Assembly: GCF_042453785.1 (NCBI RefSeq)
Contig: NC_091667.1
Span: 20,201,501-20,265,500, forward strand
Reading direction: 5' to 3'
Origin: Malus domestica
Taxonomy: Eukaryota; Streptophyta; Magnoliopsida; Rosales; Rosaceae
Length of the DNA: 64,000 bases
A program made the translations under genes and the position numbers. Every line of letters begins with the position of its first letter. Position 1 is the stretch's first letter. This document shows, piece after piece, positions 12,540 through 23,024 of the stretch. The notes below the pieces were generated by a model. It had not been told where the DNA came from, did no database searches, and saw only the letters and a program-made list of their open reading frames with translations.

Positions 12540-13440
12540 ATTAGGTAAAATTGAAATATAGGATTGGATTGAGAATTTAGGATTTGAGGAATTGGGGAAC
12601 TGTGGAATGGGGATGGGATTGGGTGAACTGTGATCAGGTATTACGATGGGGAAGAAAGGGATCAGCTGGGGGTTATAAATTTTTTTTTTTAAAAAAAATT
12701 AGACTTGGCCTTGTATTTTAAAAAAAAAATTAAAACGACGTCACCTTGGGCCAAGTCATTTGGAAAAAAAATAAAAAGACAACCAAAACGACGTTGTTTT
12801 GAGCCAAGTCTTAAGAAAAAATAAATAAACATTTTAACTTCTTCGCGGTCGTCTTCTTCATGAAGGTGTTGCCGCTGAAACTTAAGAAAAACTAGAAAGT
12901 AGCCACTACAATGAGCCCAACCTTCAACTTCAAGGTCCCCAACAAATTTCAAGTAAGTTTTCGACTGCCTCAGCACGTCTTAGGGCATGCCCTAACAACC
13001 CTAGGTGAGTTTTTCACCGACTCCCACGAAACAGAAAATGAAACGTAAATAAACTTTGAAATGTAAAAAAACAAGAAAAAGTCAAGAAAGATTCATAATG
13101 ATAATCATTCTAGTGTATCATGATCTACAACTAATAATCCATCCTAAAATGTCATATAACGAAGGATAAATGCTAATCATCCTCAAACTTAATGTTCAAC
13201 AGCTTATTATGTGATTATACCTTCCATTTTAGAACGTCATATTCAATTGATAAACATAATTGTTATCAGCACTTGACAATACTCATTTTTCTCTCCTTTT
13301 AAAATTATTTTTAGAAGTAACCATCGCCCACCCTCAAACATCATAATCATCTAATGATATCATGATCAACAGATAACAATCGTTCACGTAACAGCCTAGA
13401 GTCATTACCATTTGCTTTGACAACCGTCCAGCAAGTTGCA
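12540..13440. other. Intergenic, AT-rich, no gene
   Basis: Homopolymer A/T runs (12,680-12,730) and two nearly repeated phrases around ACGACGT (12,736 and 12,790). I see no ORF or RNA gene. Confidence 0.5.
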
Positions 13441-13444
13441 ACTT

Positions 13445-13536
13445 CACGTGATCCCATTTCCACACATCAGGACACACCCAAATCTCGTGTCCTTGGCGTC
13501 TCCACAGCCCACGGTCTCGGCACGTGCGACACGTGT
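13445..13536 (+). promoter_or_regulatory. G-box/E-box cluster upstream of BAM7
   Basis: CACGTG occurs at 13,445-13,450, 13,521-13,526 and 13,530-13,535. The last sits in ACACGTGT (13,529-13,536), the core of the element (CACACGTGTG) reported to bind the BZR1-type domain of Arabidopsis BAM7/BAM8. Two CGTG[CT]G-like brassinosteroid response cores are nearby. The cluster lies about 0.8 kb before the ATG, upstream of the likely 5' UTR. Binding is inferred. Confidence 0.45.
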
Positions 13537-14006
13537 CACGCCTCACGCCCAAACCGTGATACGCACCCGTTCTCCGCATGCTTACACCCACGCACGCCTC
13601 GTTCGTGCCAGAAAATCCCCCAAACACGCTCACACCTCGCACGCGTGAGAATCCCCTGAGCGCCCCCCTCCTCGCATGCTCGCACGCTTCCCCCTCCCCA
13701 ACCCTCTCCCGCCCGACCCGACCCGCCCATCTCTGACCCCCTCCGCCTTCCTGTTCGGAGCCCTGGCCTACTCCTCGTGAGACGACGCCGTACGATACAT
13801 TTCCGGTCGCCGGAAAATTCGACCACGGAACCCGGTGAAGCAGCTAGGGCTTCTGAATGGCGGAAGAGAAGTTGGATCCGGTAGAAAAGTTGGATTGGGA
13901 GCTCTGAGTGAAGACGAGGAGGTGGAATTCGAAGAGGAAATGGAGAATTCCGGCCAATGTGGAGTCAATTTTGCTAGAATTCGGTCGTGCCAGCTGGTTT
14001 TAGAAG

Positions 14007-14263
14007 GTAATTCAGTTCACAATTTGGAAAAGTTTTGCTTTTTGGTCATGTTTTGATTCTGAGAAAGCTTTTTATGAGAAAATTTAAACGCTTTCTTGTT
14101 TGTGACTTGTGTGGAAAGTAATAGAGAAGAAGCGCCTTGTTTGGCAGCTGAGAAAATTTGAGTCAACTGATTAGAGCCAAATAGGTGTAAACAAGTCAAT
14201 TCAGTAGGTTCTGTGCCTCTGTAATTTTAAAATATAGTTAATTTTAAAATCTAGGATAATCAG
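14007..14263 (+). other. Probable 5' UTR intron of BAM7
   Basis: A good donor (GAAG|GTAATT at 14,006/14,007) and acceptor (AATCAG at 14,263) bracket 257 bp of T-rich sequence between a GA-rich upstream exon and the ATG at 14,301. The upstream exon (about 13,800-14,006) carries no ATG-started frame joined to the CDS. Predicted from splice signals only. Confidence 0.45.
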
Positions 14264-14300
14264 GGGGCTTAAAGTGTAGGATAAACGGAATAACGAGATT

Positions 14301-17300
14301 ATGGCTTCGGGTCTTCAGAAGTTAATCACAAGTGAAGAAGATGATGACGAAGAAATGGAGATGGACGTGAAAGAAGAGGACGATGGCGATGAAGAAGATG
14401 ATGAAGATGGAGAGAAGCATGTTGATGCCGCCCAAATGATGGTGGGCGTTGATGGGGAAATGCCAACAAGAAGTAATAATAATAACCGTTTTCAACAGCA
14501 CCATCAATTTCAAGAACAAGTGGGGACTCCAGGAGGGGGAGGAGCTAGGAGGTGTAGACCGATAGAAGAGAAAGAGAGAACTAAGTTAAGAGAACGGCAG
14601 CGCAGGGCTATCACTGCGAGGATCTTAGCAGGGCTGCGGAGACATGGAAATTATAATCTTAGAGTTAGGGCTGATATCAATGATGTAATTGCAGCTTTGG
14701 CTAGGGAAGCTGGCTGGGTTGTTCTTCCAGATGGAACAACGTTTCCTTCAAAATCTCAGGTACTTCTCTCTCAAGCAGTCTTCCTATAAAAGAAAAAAAT
14801 TGATCTTCATGTGGTTCATGCATTGGCTGATCTTAGATCATGAGTGCATGTTTGGTTTTGGCTTCCTTAATGAACCTGTGGATGACATTTAATGCATCTT
14901 ATTATGATTTTCATTTCTAACAAATTTCAGAAAAACCCCAAATGGGAATCTTTCTATTGAACTTTTACAGGGTGCAAGGCTGGCTGGTGTCAATTCTGCG
15001 CCAGTGACATCATCCTCCCAAATGGTGTCCCCACATACTCCTGCTTCCCTTAAAGGAGGTACTTCTAGCTATCAGAGCCCTGGGGAGCTTAATGCTTGTA
15101 ACATCAAAGGTGTTTATTTGCCCAGTTTATCACCTTATGATCTCCCCTCAAGTGCTCGGTCCCAAAGTTCATCCCTTGTGGGAGAAGGAGCATGTCAAAC
15201 AGAGAGTCATCCTCTTATAGGTGGCTCCATGGATAATATTGGTGACAAACAGGTACTATAACAAGAAATCCTACAGTCTATGACTCTTTGCCTACCAAAA
15301 TATAAAAAATCAAAAATTATTTTATCCCATAACATCATGCTTTGTGCGTTCCGTCATAGCATCATGTGTGTGACGTATTTGTTGAGACTTCAACGGTGGT
15401 ATGGGTTTCTGGATATATCTCTTGGTATGCAGTTGTTGAATACTTTTATATGGTCATTTTTTGTACCATCTAGGTTAATTTTGATATCACATATCATCAG
15501 GTGTTAAATAGCATAAATAACAGTAGCCTATGTTAGCAAATGTATGGAGGCATGACTCTGCATTATACTGTCTTCGTTTATACTTATAACCACATTGCAA
15601 TTTACTAGGACCCCATAAGTAGTGAAATTCTATTTCTCATATAGTTCGTTTAAATTTTATTAATGTATACTTGAGTTAAGTTATAGCTTCCTAAGTTGGG
15701 CAGTGTCACATCCTTCAATGCACATTAATTATTTTTTGTAGATTGTTGACATACCCCTGAAGTTACAAGAACGCGATTTCTCCAGCACCGCCAACATTCC
15801 AGTTTATATAATGCTACCAGTGAGTTCTGTAACTTTCCTAATATTCTTTTACTATGCCAGTTAAATTGTTGGTTTTCTGCTTTTCAATAGTTTTGCTTTT
15901 CTACTTTGTATCCTGCATTAGAGGTTGCCATGTCAAGGAGTTCGAGTTTTGCTTGACAGATACCGGTTGTTTTTAAGCTTAGTCCCTAATCTGTATGCTC
16001 TTTAACATGTCTTTTATTTTGGTGGCAGCTTGGTGTCATTAATATGAAGTGTGAGCTGGTTGATCCAGATGGTCTATTAAAGCAGCTAAGGGTTTTGAAA
16101 TCAGTTAATGTAGATGGGGTTATGGTTGATTGCTGGTGGGGAATAGTAGAAGGACATGCTCCACAGGAGTATAACTGGAATGGATACAGGAGGCTCTTTC
16201 AGATGGTGCGCGAGCTTAAGCTGAAGCTACAGGTCTGTTCTATATGAATACGCTTTTTCACTTGCAGAAGCTTTAACAACACAAGTGGTTAATTGTTTTG
16301 CCATCTTTGTGGTCATTTTTATCCTATTCCTTTCCATGGTTTTCCTGTAATGCTTGGCAAAGTTTTGTTTTGTCTTACAATGTGGGAACCAAGTAAATCA
16401 CTTCCCTTTCATGCTCTGAATTCACTCACTATTAACCATTGCTGAAAAAATCTGGAGATTATAATCATTTGGACATGGTTGCTTTTGTTAGTTCTTCTGA
16501 AATTTATTTGGGTCTGATGGGCAACTTCTATGTTAAGGTTGTGATGTCATTTCATGAATGTGGAGGCAATGTTGGTGATGATGTGTGTATTCCACTGCCT
16601 CATTGGGTGGCTGAAATTGGTAGAAGCAACCCTGACATATTTTTCACCGATAGAGAGGGAAGACGTAATCCTGAATGCCTTTCGTGGGGAATTGACAAGG
16701 AACGAGTTCTAAGAGGCCGGACAGCTGTTGAGGTATTACAGTAACATATGATGAATGAGACCTTAGTCTTTCTGCTTGCAATAAAAATTGGTTGGTAGTG
16801 ATTGTATTCTTTGTAAGTCAATTTACACCTATTGATCTAAAAACTTTTTTTTTTTTTTTTTTTTTTTTGTGGAGAATTTCAATTAATGGCCTTTACAGAT
16901 GGCAGTTATACTATAATATTGTACCATTTTTTGAATGGTAGTCCTATATACTCAGTGTCAAGATGCTAATTTTTGCTGATATAGGTATACTTTGACTGCA
17001 TGAGAAGCTTCCGTGTAGAGTTTGACGAGTACTTTAAAGATGGTAATATTTCCATGATTCAAGTTGGACTAGGTCCGTGTGGGGAATTGCGATACCCATC
17101 TTGTCCTGTAAAGCATGGTTGGCGATATCCCGGTGTCGGTGAATTTCAGGTAACTTGTTGAATAATGTTATATCTGTTTACAAGTGAATGGGTCTGTCGA
17201 TTTCATCAGCCTGAGCATTAAAAAAACTGCAGTGTTACGATCAATATTTGCTGAAAAGTTTGAGAAAGGCAGCAGAAGCAAAGGGACACTCCTTCTGGGG

Positions 17301-18695
17301 TAGAGGTCCAGATAATGCAGGTTCTTATAATTCCCGGCCAAATGAAACCAGTTTCTTTTCCGAAGGCGGTGATTATGATGGCTACTATGGCAGGTTCTTC
17401 CTTAACTGGTACTCTCGAGTTTTAGTTGATCATGGTGATCGGGTGCTTTCTCTAGCAAAGTTAGCTTTTGACGGAACCTGCATTGCTGCAAAGGTGAGTC
17501 AGCTTCCATCATTTTGAACATAAATGAAAGATGAATGTTTTAGATCTGATATTTGAAAGAAGATTAAAACCATAGAAAAAATAATTAGGAACTTACCTTG
17601 CAAATGTGGCCAAAGCATTGAAATAATACCGAAGACAAAATTATCCATGTTGAATTCTAAGTTTCAAGTTTTAATCTAGAACGAAGACTGTTATGCATGC
17701 CTAATATTGTTGAGTGTTGAAAGTTTTGCAACCTTAGAAGTAATTTGGCTAGTTATGGATTGATCAGTCAGTTTGCTGTATTTTAATTGTTAAGCAGCTA
17801 TCAGGTCTTCACTGCTGGTACAAGACAGCCAGTCATGCAGCTGAATTGACTGCAGGCTTCTATAATTCATGCAATCGTGATGGTTATGCTCCAATCATGA
17901 CGATGCTAAAGAAGCACGAAGCTACTGTAAAATTAGCATGTACTGAATTGCACGTGTTAGACCAGCATGAAGAATTCCAAGAGGCACTGGGAGATTCTGA
18001 GGGTTTATTTTGGCAAGTAAGCATCAAATTTATCTGAGAAGTCATGGAGTGCCAAGCTTCAACACTTTTCTTGATTAGAATCTGTCTGTTTTGGAAACTA
18101 CTGGGATTTGTTGTGAAAGATATACCCTAAATTGAACAATACATCCATGTTCGCGGTGGAAGTCTTTTGCGATAATACCATAATCTACCATTTCAGGTGC
18201 TGAATGCTGCGTGGGATGTTTGCGTACCAGTTTCTAGTGAGAACGCTCTTGCTTGTCATGATCGTATCAGCTACAACAAGATATTGGATAATTCCAAGCC
18301 CTTGACTGATCCAGATGGAAGGCATTTGTCATCTTTTACCTACCTTAGGCTCAGTCCACTCCTAATGGAAAGACAAAACTTCATGGAATTTGAGCGATTC
18401 GTTAGGAGAATGCACGGTAAGACACTTTTAGTTTTATTACATCTGATCAGTGCATTATTCTTGATTTTTTTTTTATGCATTCTTGATCTAGTACTAGAGT
18501 ATGGGAACGTAAAATAACGATATGTGCGCGTATAAAAGCTGCTCCATATTGGAGAACAAAAAAGAAAAAATGAAAAAAAATCAGAACCAGTTTACATAGC
18601 TGTTGCTGTCGATTTTCTGAAGACGGTTATGAGTTGTAACTTTGAATTTCACTGCAGGGGAAGCTGTTGTTGATCACCAAGTATATAGCAAGTAG
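14301..18695 (+). CDS. BAM7: BAM7-type beta-amylase with N-terminal BZR1 DNA-binding domain
   Basis: Ten coding exons: 14,301-14,759; 14,971-15,252; 15,742-15,819; 16,029-16,232; 16,538-16,732; 16,985-17,149; 17,233-17,493; 17,798-18,016; 18,197-18,416; 18,658-18,695. All introns are GT-AG and the joined frame is open for 706 aa, close to the roughly 690 aa of Arabidopsis BAM7. Residues 10-40 are strongly acidic. Residues 83-153 form the BZR1-type bHLH-like domain (basic [12 protein letters not shown]). Residues about 268-700 are glycosyl hydrolase family 14, with the lid GGNVGDD, the first catalytic Glu in [10 protein letters not shown] (E440) and the second in ACTELHVL (E598). In Arabidopsis BAM7/BAM8 act as nuclear transcription regulators with little amylase activity, overlapping brassinosteroid signalling. 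The acidic start favours BAM7 over BAM8. The WW before YKTASH is CW here. Confidence 0.93.
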
Positions 18696-19271
18696 AACGA
18701 AGTCTCGCCAGATGGTGTTTTATTTATCCTCTTGAAGGGAGAGGTTTGTTCGGTTAGTGTATTTTCTTCTTTTCTTAGAGAAAGAAGAAAATTTTCATAG
18801 CCCCCAAAATTGTTGTGCTCATTAATTTCCAGATGCGGATATTAGTATTAGTATTAGTCAGTTACCTATACCAGTCGATATGACAGTGGCTAACGACGAG
18901 ATTCAACTATTTTGTAATCGAACAGCGATCACGATTGATATGTAAAAGTAATTTAAATGTAAAATCCTTGTAGCTATTAGAAAACATTGCTTGCGGAAGT
19001 GCTTTTCTCCAAATTGCAGCTGCTTAACTTGTTCTTTTACCGCCATTAGCAGCTACTGACCGTGGGCCACCCAACGGAGAATGCTTGACAAGAATCAAAG
19101 AATTCCCAAAAGGAGCCACTCAGTATTATGCTTTGACGAACTTCCCACTCTTCTTAGTGTAAAATATATCGGTGCACTTAAAAAAAAAAAAGAATTCCCC
19201 AAAGGATTGTTCATGGAACAGCTATCGACGTTCTTCAGACCATATTTCCTACTCGCCAAAGTTATTACTTC
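18696..19271. other. 3' region of BAM7 and spacer
   Basis: T-rich 3' UTR-like sequence to about 19,000. A short A-run repeat (GAATTCCC twice, 19,101 and 19,192) follows. No gene seen. Confidence 0.4.
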
Positions 19272-20400
19272 TTGAACACCATGTCACCGGACTCATCTAC
19301 ATCGAAAAGCCGCCCTGCGAAGTCATCCCATCTTTCCCTCCTTTTCTTTAATGATGTATTACAAGGAGTCCATACGCTCCTCCTGTGGTTGCGGACAAGG
19401 GACTCTTTTCGTTCTATCCTCTGCTTCGCCAGAACTTCCATAATTCTTTCTCAACCATTACCTGATCTCAAGGTAAAGATACAGGTACAATCTGAATTCT
19501 ATCAGTACATAGCAATGAATTATCAAATGCAAGAAAGTTGGACAAAAAACGTACTATGTTTTACCAGAAAAGTGATTTGAACAAGTTATCCAAAGCAGCA
19601 GTTGTCCAAGGTAAGAAATCATCCTGGTTCATTATAACAGCCACAGTGGAATCTCATAATCTTACCTCAAGTACAACAGAAAACGTACTGTGTTCATGGG
19701 CTTCCGCCTCGCATCATGAAGAGAAAGGGAATGGGTTTTGAAGTTCCGGGAAAGAAAGTTTACTTGTTGGGTGGTTGCGGTTGGTGTGAAGATGCTACAG
19801 ATGAGGTCTACAGTTATGATGCTTCCCTGAACGCTTGGGGTGAAGCTTCTCCCTTGTCCACCGCTAGGTGCGTAGTTATTTGCATGGGTGAAGCTCGAAT
19901 TCAGGTTCAAACTTCATATATATTTCACCTGCTCCAACTTTGTGAGCATATTGATTGCTCATTTTGTTTGTTATGGTAAATCTTAAGAGCTTTGGTTCAT
20001 TTAATTTGTGAATGTGCTATTTTTCTTGTGAAATATTTGATGACAAACATTGTTCCTGAAATTGAGGATTCTGTGGTCATGGACGGGAAGGTTTACGCTC
20101 ACTTGTGCCGTAACTGCTCATGTGCACGCTGTTGTTTATGAACCGTCAATGGGACATGGCAGCACGCGGAATCTGACGTGGTTTCGGGCTGGCGAGGTCC
20201 AGCAGTTGTCATAGGCGGAACCTTCTGTGTTGGATCAGAGTTGAGGAACTAGGCTGATGATGTTGGAGAAGGAGCATGGCTTACTAGACCGCCCTGTCAG
20301 CTCGTAGCTGTTGGGAAGAAATGTTATGTTGTGGGAAAGGGGCTTGGCAGAGTCACGTTTGATGTGAGAAAGGGACTTGTCAATTAAGTACCTGAACTTA
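19272..20400 (+). pseudogene. F-box/kelch-repeat (SKIP4-like) pseudogene
   Basis: Short open pieces in changing frames match one protein type. At 19,716-19,890 there is a kelch blade (FEVPGKKVYLLGGCGWCEDA, then DEVYSYDASLNAW). At 20,065-20,110 the decayed DNA still spells a kelch strand (EDSVVMDGKVY). At 20,180-20,370 a further blade ends in CQLVAVGKKCYVVGKGLG. An F-box-like start may lie at 19,272. Frameshifts and stops break it throughout. The parent family is F-box adaptors of SCF ubiquitin ligases. It lacks clear introns, so it could be a retrocopy or a truncated duplicate. Confidence 0.7.
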
Positions 20401-20662
20401 GTTCAGATAACGATATAATTGGCTGCAAATGTTTATCGATTTGAAATTCTTGTATCCCAAGGAATATTTGGAAACTACCATTCTTGTATCCAAGTACATG
20501 CTTTGATGTATTTGGACGTCTCATAAAGATGAATTTAATTCAATTTTATTAAGGTCTTTTGGATTACCATTCTTAAAATTTGAAGCTGTGAATTTGTGTC
20601 AACACTATACTTGTACAACATATGACATGCCATATTGTTTCTGTAAGTGGAGTTGTCAACCT

Positions 20663-20735
20663 GCCCGTCTAGCTCAGTTGGTAGAGCGCAAGGCTCTTAA
20701 CCTTGTGGTCGTGGGTTCGAGCCCCACGGTGGGCG
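20663..20735 (+). tRNA. tRNA-Lys (anticodon CTT)
   Basis: A 73-nt cloverleaf with no intron. The acceptor stem GCCCGTC pairs with GGTGGGC. The D-arm contains AGCTCAGTTGGTAGAGC (A box). The anticodon stem CAAGG/CCTTG encloses CTCTTAA with CTT in the centre. The T-arm contains GGTTCGAGCCC (B box). CCA is not encoded, as expected in nuclear genes. A clean downstream T-run (TTTTTATTTTT, about 20,741) fits Pol III termination. Confidence 0.95.
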
Positions 20736-20804
20736 CTGCTTTTTATTTTTAACTTTTTTTAATCGACAAATACGCTGCGTTTTACAAAAAGTGGTGGAGG
20801 AGGT

Positions 20805-20850
20805 GTCCCACATCGAGCAAACGCAGTGGTATTAATTGCTTTATATTCAA
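20805..20850 (+). promoter_or_regulatory. U6 promoter: USE and TATA box
   Basis: GTCCCACATCG at 20,805-20,815 matches the plant upstream sequence element. A TTATATT TATA box starts at 20,841. The spacing of about 25 bp between them, and about 25 bp from TATA to the first U6 base, is the Pol III arrangement of plant U6 genes (Pol II snRNA genes use a longer spacing). Confidence 0.85.
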
Positions 20851-20869
20851 TTAGACTGCAAAAAGTGTT

Positions 20870-20889
20870 GTCCCTTCGGGGACATCCGA

Positions 20890-20921
<32 letters not shown>

Positions 20922-20971
20922 GGCCCCTGCGCAAGGATGACACGCATAAATCGAGAAATGGTCCAAATTTT
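20870..20971 (+). ncRNA. U6: U6 spliceosomal snRNA
   Basis: The sequence starts GTCCCTTCGGGGACATCC (5' hairpin), carries the invariant ATACAGAGAAGATTAGCA (the ACAGAGA box that pairs with the 5' splice site) and ends TCGAGAAATGGTCC before a T9 Pol III terminator. Against the usual plant U6 I notice one change in the 3' part (CACGCATAAATC in place of CACGCACAAATC). With its intact USE and TATA it looks like a functional gene. Confidence 0.93.
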
Positions 20972-21139
20972 TTTTTTAATTTTGTGAATATGTTTTGTCT
21001 AACTAATTGAAATTTTTGTATATATTCATAATAATATAAACTCCACAATGGACTAGTCATAACAATTTGGTTTGATTCTCGCCAAAGTTTTTTAATCTCG
21101 TTTTGATTAACTAATTGCCTCTTTTTTTTTTTTTTTTTT

Positions 21140-21305
21140 GAATTTGATATTATTCACACTAACGGTGAAGAAGTGGGCTAAACCTTACCTTACAATGAAC
21201 CCATAATAATTAGGTTCAAATTTGTCTATGACGATAACTAAACCTAAGAATTCTCACTTACAAGTGAAATAAAATACCACTAGACTCAAGTCTCAACGAA
21301 ACGAC
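21140..21305 (-). repeat. SINE-like short interspersed repeat
   Basis: The minus strand contains the same consensus as copies at 29,800-29,882 and 31,385-31,545: an AAGTGAGA...GTTTAG...ATTTGAACC...AGCCCACT...GTGTGAATAATATC backbone with tRNA-promoter-like boxes. It is diverged and lacks a clear tail. Confidence 0.4.
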
Positions 21306-21411
21306 ATTAATCTCTCAATTTTGTGTGTGACACAACTTTATTCGATTACGAACAGGGCCTCGTTGGTTACACCTTGATAAAGGTAATGCCTAAATGTTGT
21401 ATGTATTTATT

Positions 21412-22569
21412 GCGTGTTTACATACCCGTAATCGTAATCAAAACAAGGAATTGAATTCCGATTACGGAGTATTCAAGCGTTTACTAATTTTGGAGGAATC
21501 AAAATAGTGGTGGGTCCCACACGAAATAAGGAATCCAACTCCCCAAAATGGAGGAATTGGACTCCTTAGATGAAGGTGGTATTTGAGTTCCGGGAGACTA
21601 AGGGAATGTGGAATGCATTTTTTCTACCTATTATGCCCTCTTAACATTTTCAAAATTTCAAGTCAGCCACTCAACACAACAAGTCCACCGCTCCCCACCG
21701 CTTCGTGCGCACTCTGCCTTCATGCGTCTTCGCTTCACCTTCCACCTCCCCGTGCGATCGTGCTTCACTTCCCAACCCACCAGCTCAAGAACCCCATCTA
21801 TCCCCAAACCGGATTCAAAAATCAATCACCCAAATCTTGAAAATAAGCAATTCAAGCCAAGACCGAAACCCACAAATCCGTGGAAGCAACCACTCAAAAA
21901 ACCCAAAAAATTATGAAATACTTTGCAGGTAGAAGAGGCGGTGGCTATGGGGTAGGATGGGTGGGGAACATGGAGGTGTGGGCAGGGGAGAAAAGATACG
22001 AAGAATTGCAGAGAAAGGAGGAATGTTTTATTCAACTGGGTTTGAATAAGGGCATTATTGATGTCACATGTATCCTTCAGGGAAGGATGAGGAAGATGAA
22101 GTGGGTGTTATGTTTAAGCAATTAGCCGCCATAACCCAAGAGCAAGATAGGAATCATGGTTCTAATAATTCTAGATAAGATTTGCATAGAGGTGTTTAAT
22201 ATTTTAATATTGTTAAAACAATAATTATATATATTAATACTAGTAATACAATAAATTTGTATACAAATTTAATATTTTGGAATAAGGGAATAAAAAAGCA
22301 ATTTTATTTTTTCTTACTATTATATAATATATCAAATTTTATTAAAAAAAGTATATAAAATATTTGATTTGAGACAAGGGCATTTTAGTAATCATACTGG
22401 TTTATATTCCGATTCTACTGAAATTAGTAAACAACTTTATGGAATTGTATTCCGATTCCGGACAGTTTTAGTAAATAATTTCAACAGGAATCTGATTCTG
22501 ATTCCACCTCATTTCAATTCCTCCTCAATTCAATTCCTCTCAATTTGATTACGGATTAGTAAACGCGCT
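21412..22569. mobile_element. Non-autonomous TIR element of about 1.15 kb
   Basis: The left end GCGTGTTTACATACCCGTAATC and the right end (read in reverse) GCGCGTTTACTAATCCGTAATC form an imperfect inverted repeat. Inner matches continue (GGAATTGAATTCCGATTACG against the reverse of the right arm). The centre (21,660-22,170) is a GC-richer block unlike the AT-rich arms and may be captured sequence. No transposase is present and the target duplication is unclear. Confidence 0.5.
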
Positions 22570-23024
22570 ATAAAAGAGCGCCAAGGATGGGATCAGTTTT
22601 GTGTGCCTTAATAACATTACTCCTCGATCACAAGTACCGAAAAACCCTATTCATCATTCTTGAAGGCAACAGCCCCAACCCTAGAAGAGAATCTCTTCTT
22701 GAATTTGAACAATGAAATTCCAGTGTATTACCTCAAAACGTAATATGTGCATTATGCAGCTACTTATTGCAGTTAACCAGTCAACTGTAGAGGTCAGGAT
22801 ACCTGAAAGAGGAGCCTTCCGGTAAATTAGCAACGTATTAAGGTATAACTTCGAATTCAAAGCACGCTTTCTTCGGTAATTACATTCACGCTAAACATCG
22901 TCTTGCTTGATTGTACGAATCAAATATGACCAAATTCAAAACATCTGTGTCATTCTACATCAATCAACAGCAGATATAGAAGCCATTAAAGGGTTGCAAT
23001 CTCGGTCAACTAGTCCCCTTGTTC
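22570..23024. other. Intergenic, 3' of the 127-aa gene
   Basis: No ORF of note. It probably includes the 3' UTR of the minus-strand gene that ends at 23,025. Confidence 0.4.

Noticed and set aside
13334-13968. Several overlapping ORFs of 66-102 aa on both strands
   Set aside because: GC-rich promoter and 5' UTR of BAM7; no codon bias or homology I recognise, and none starts a plausible gene.
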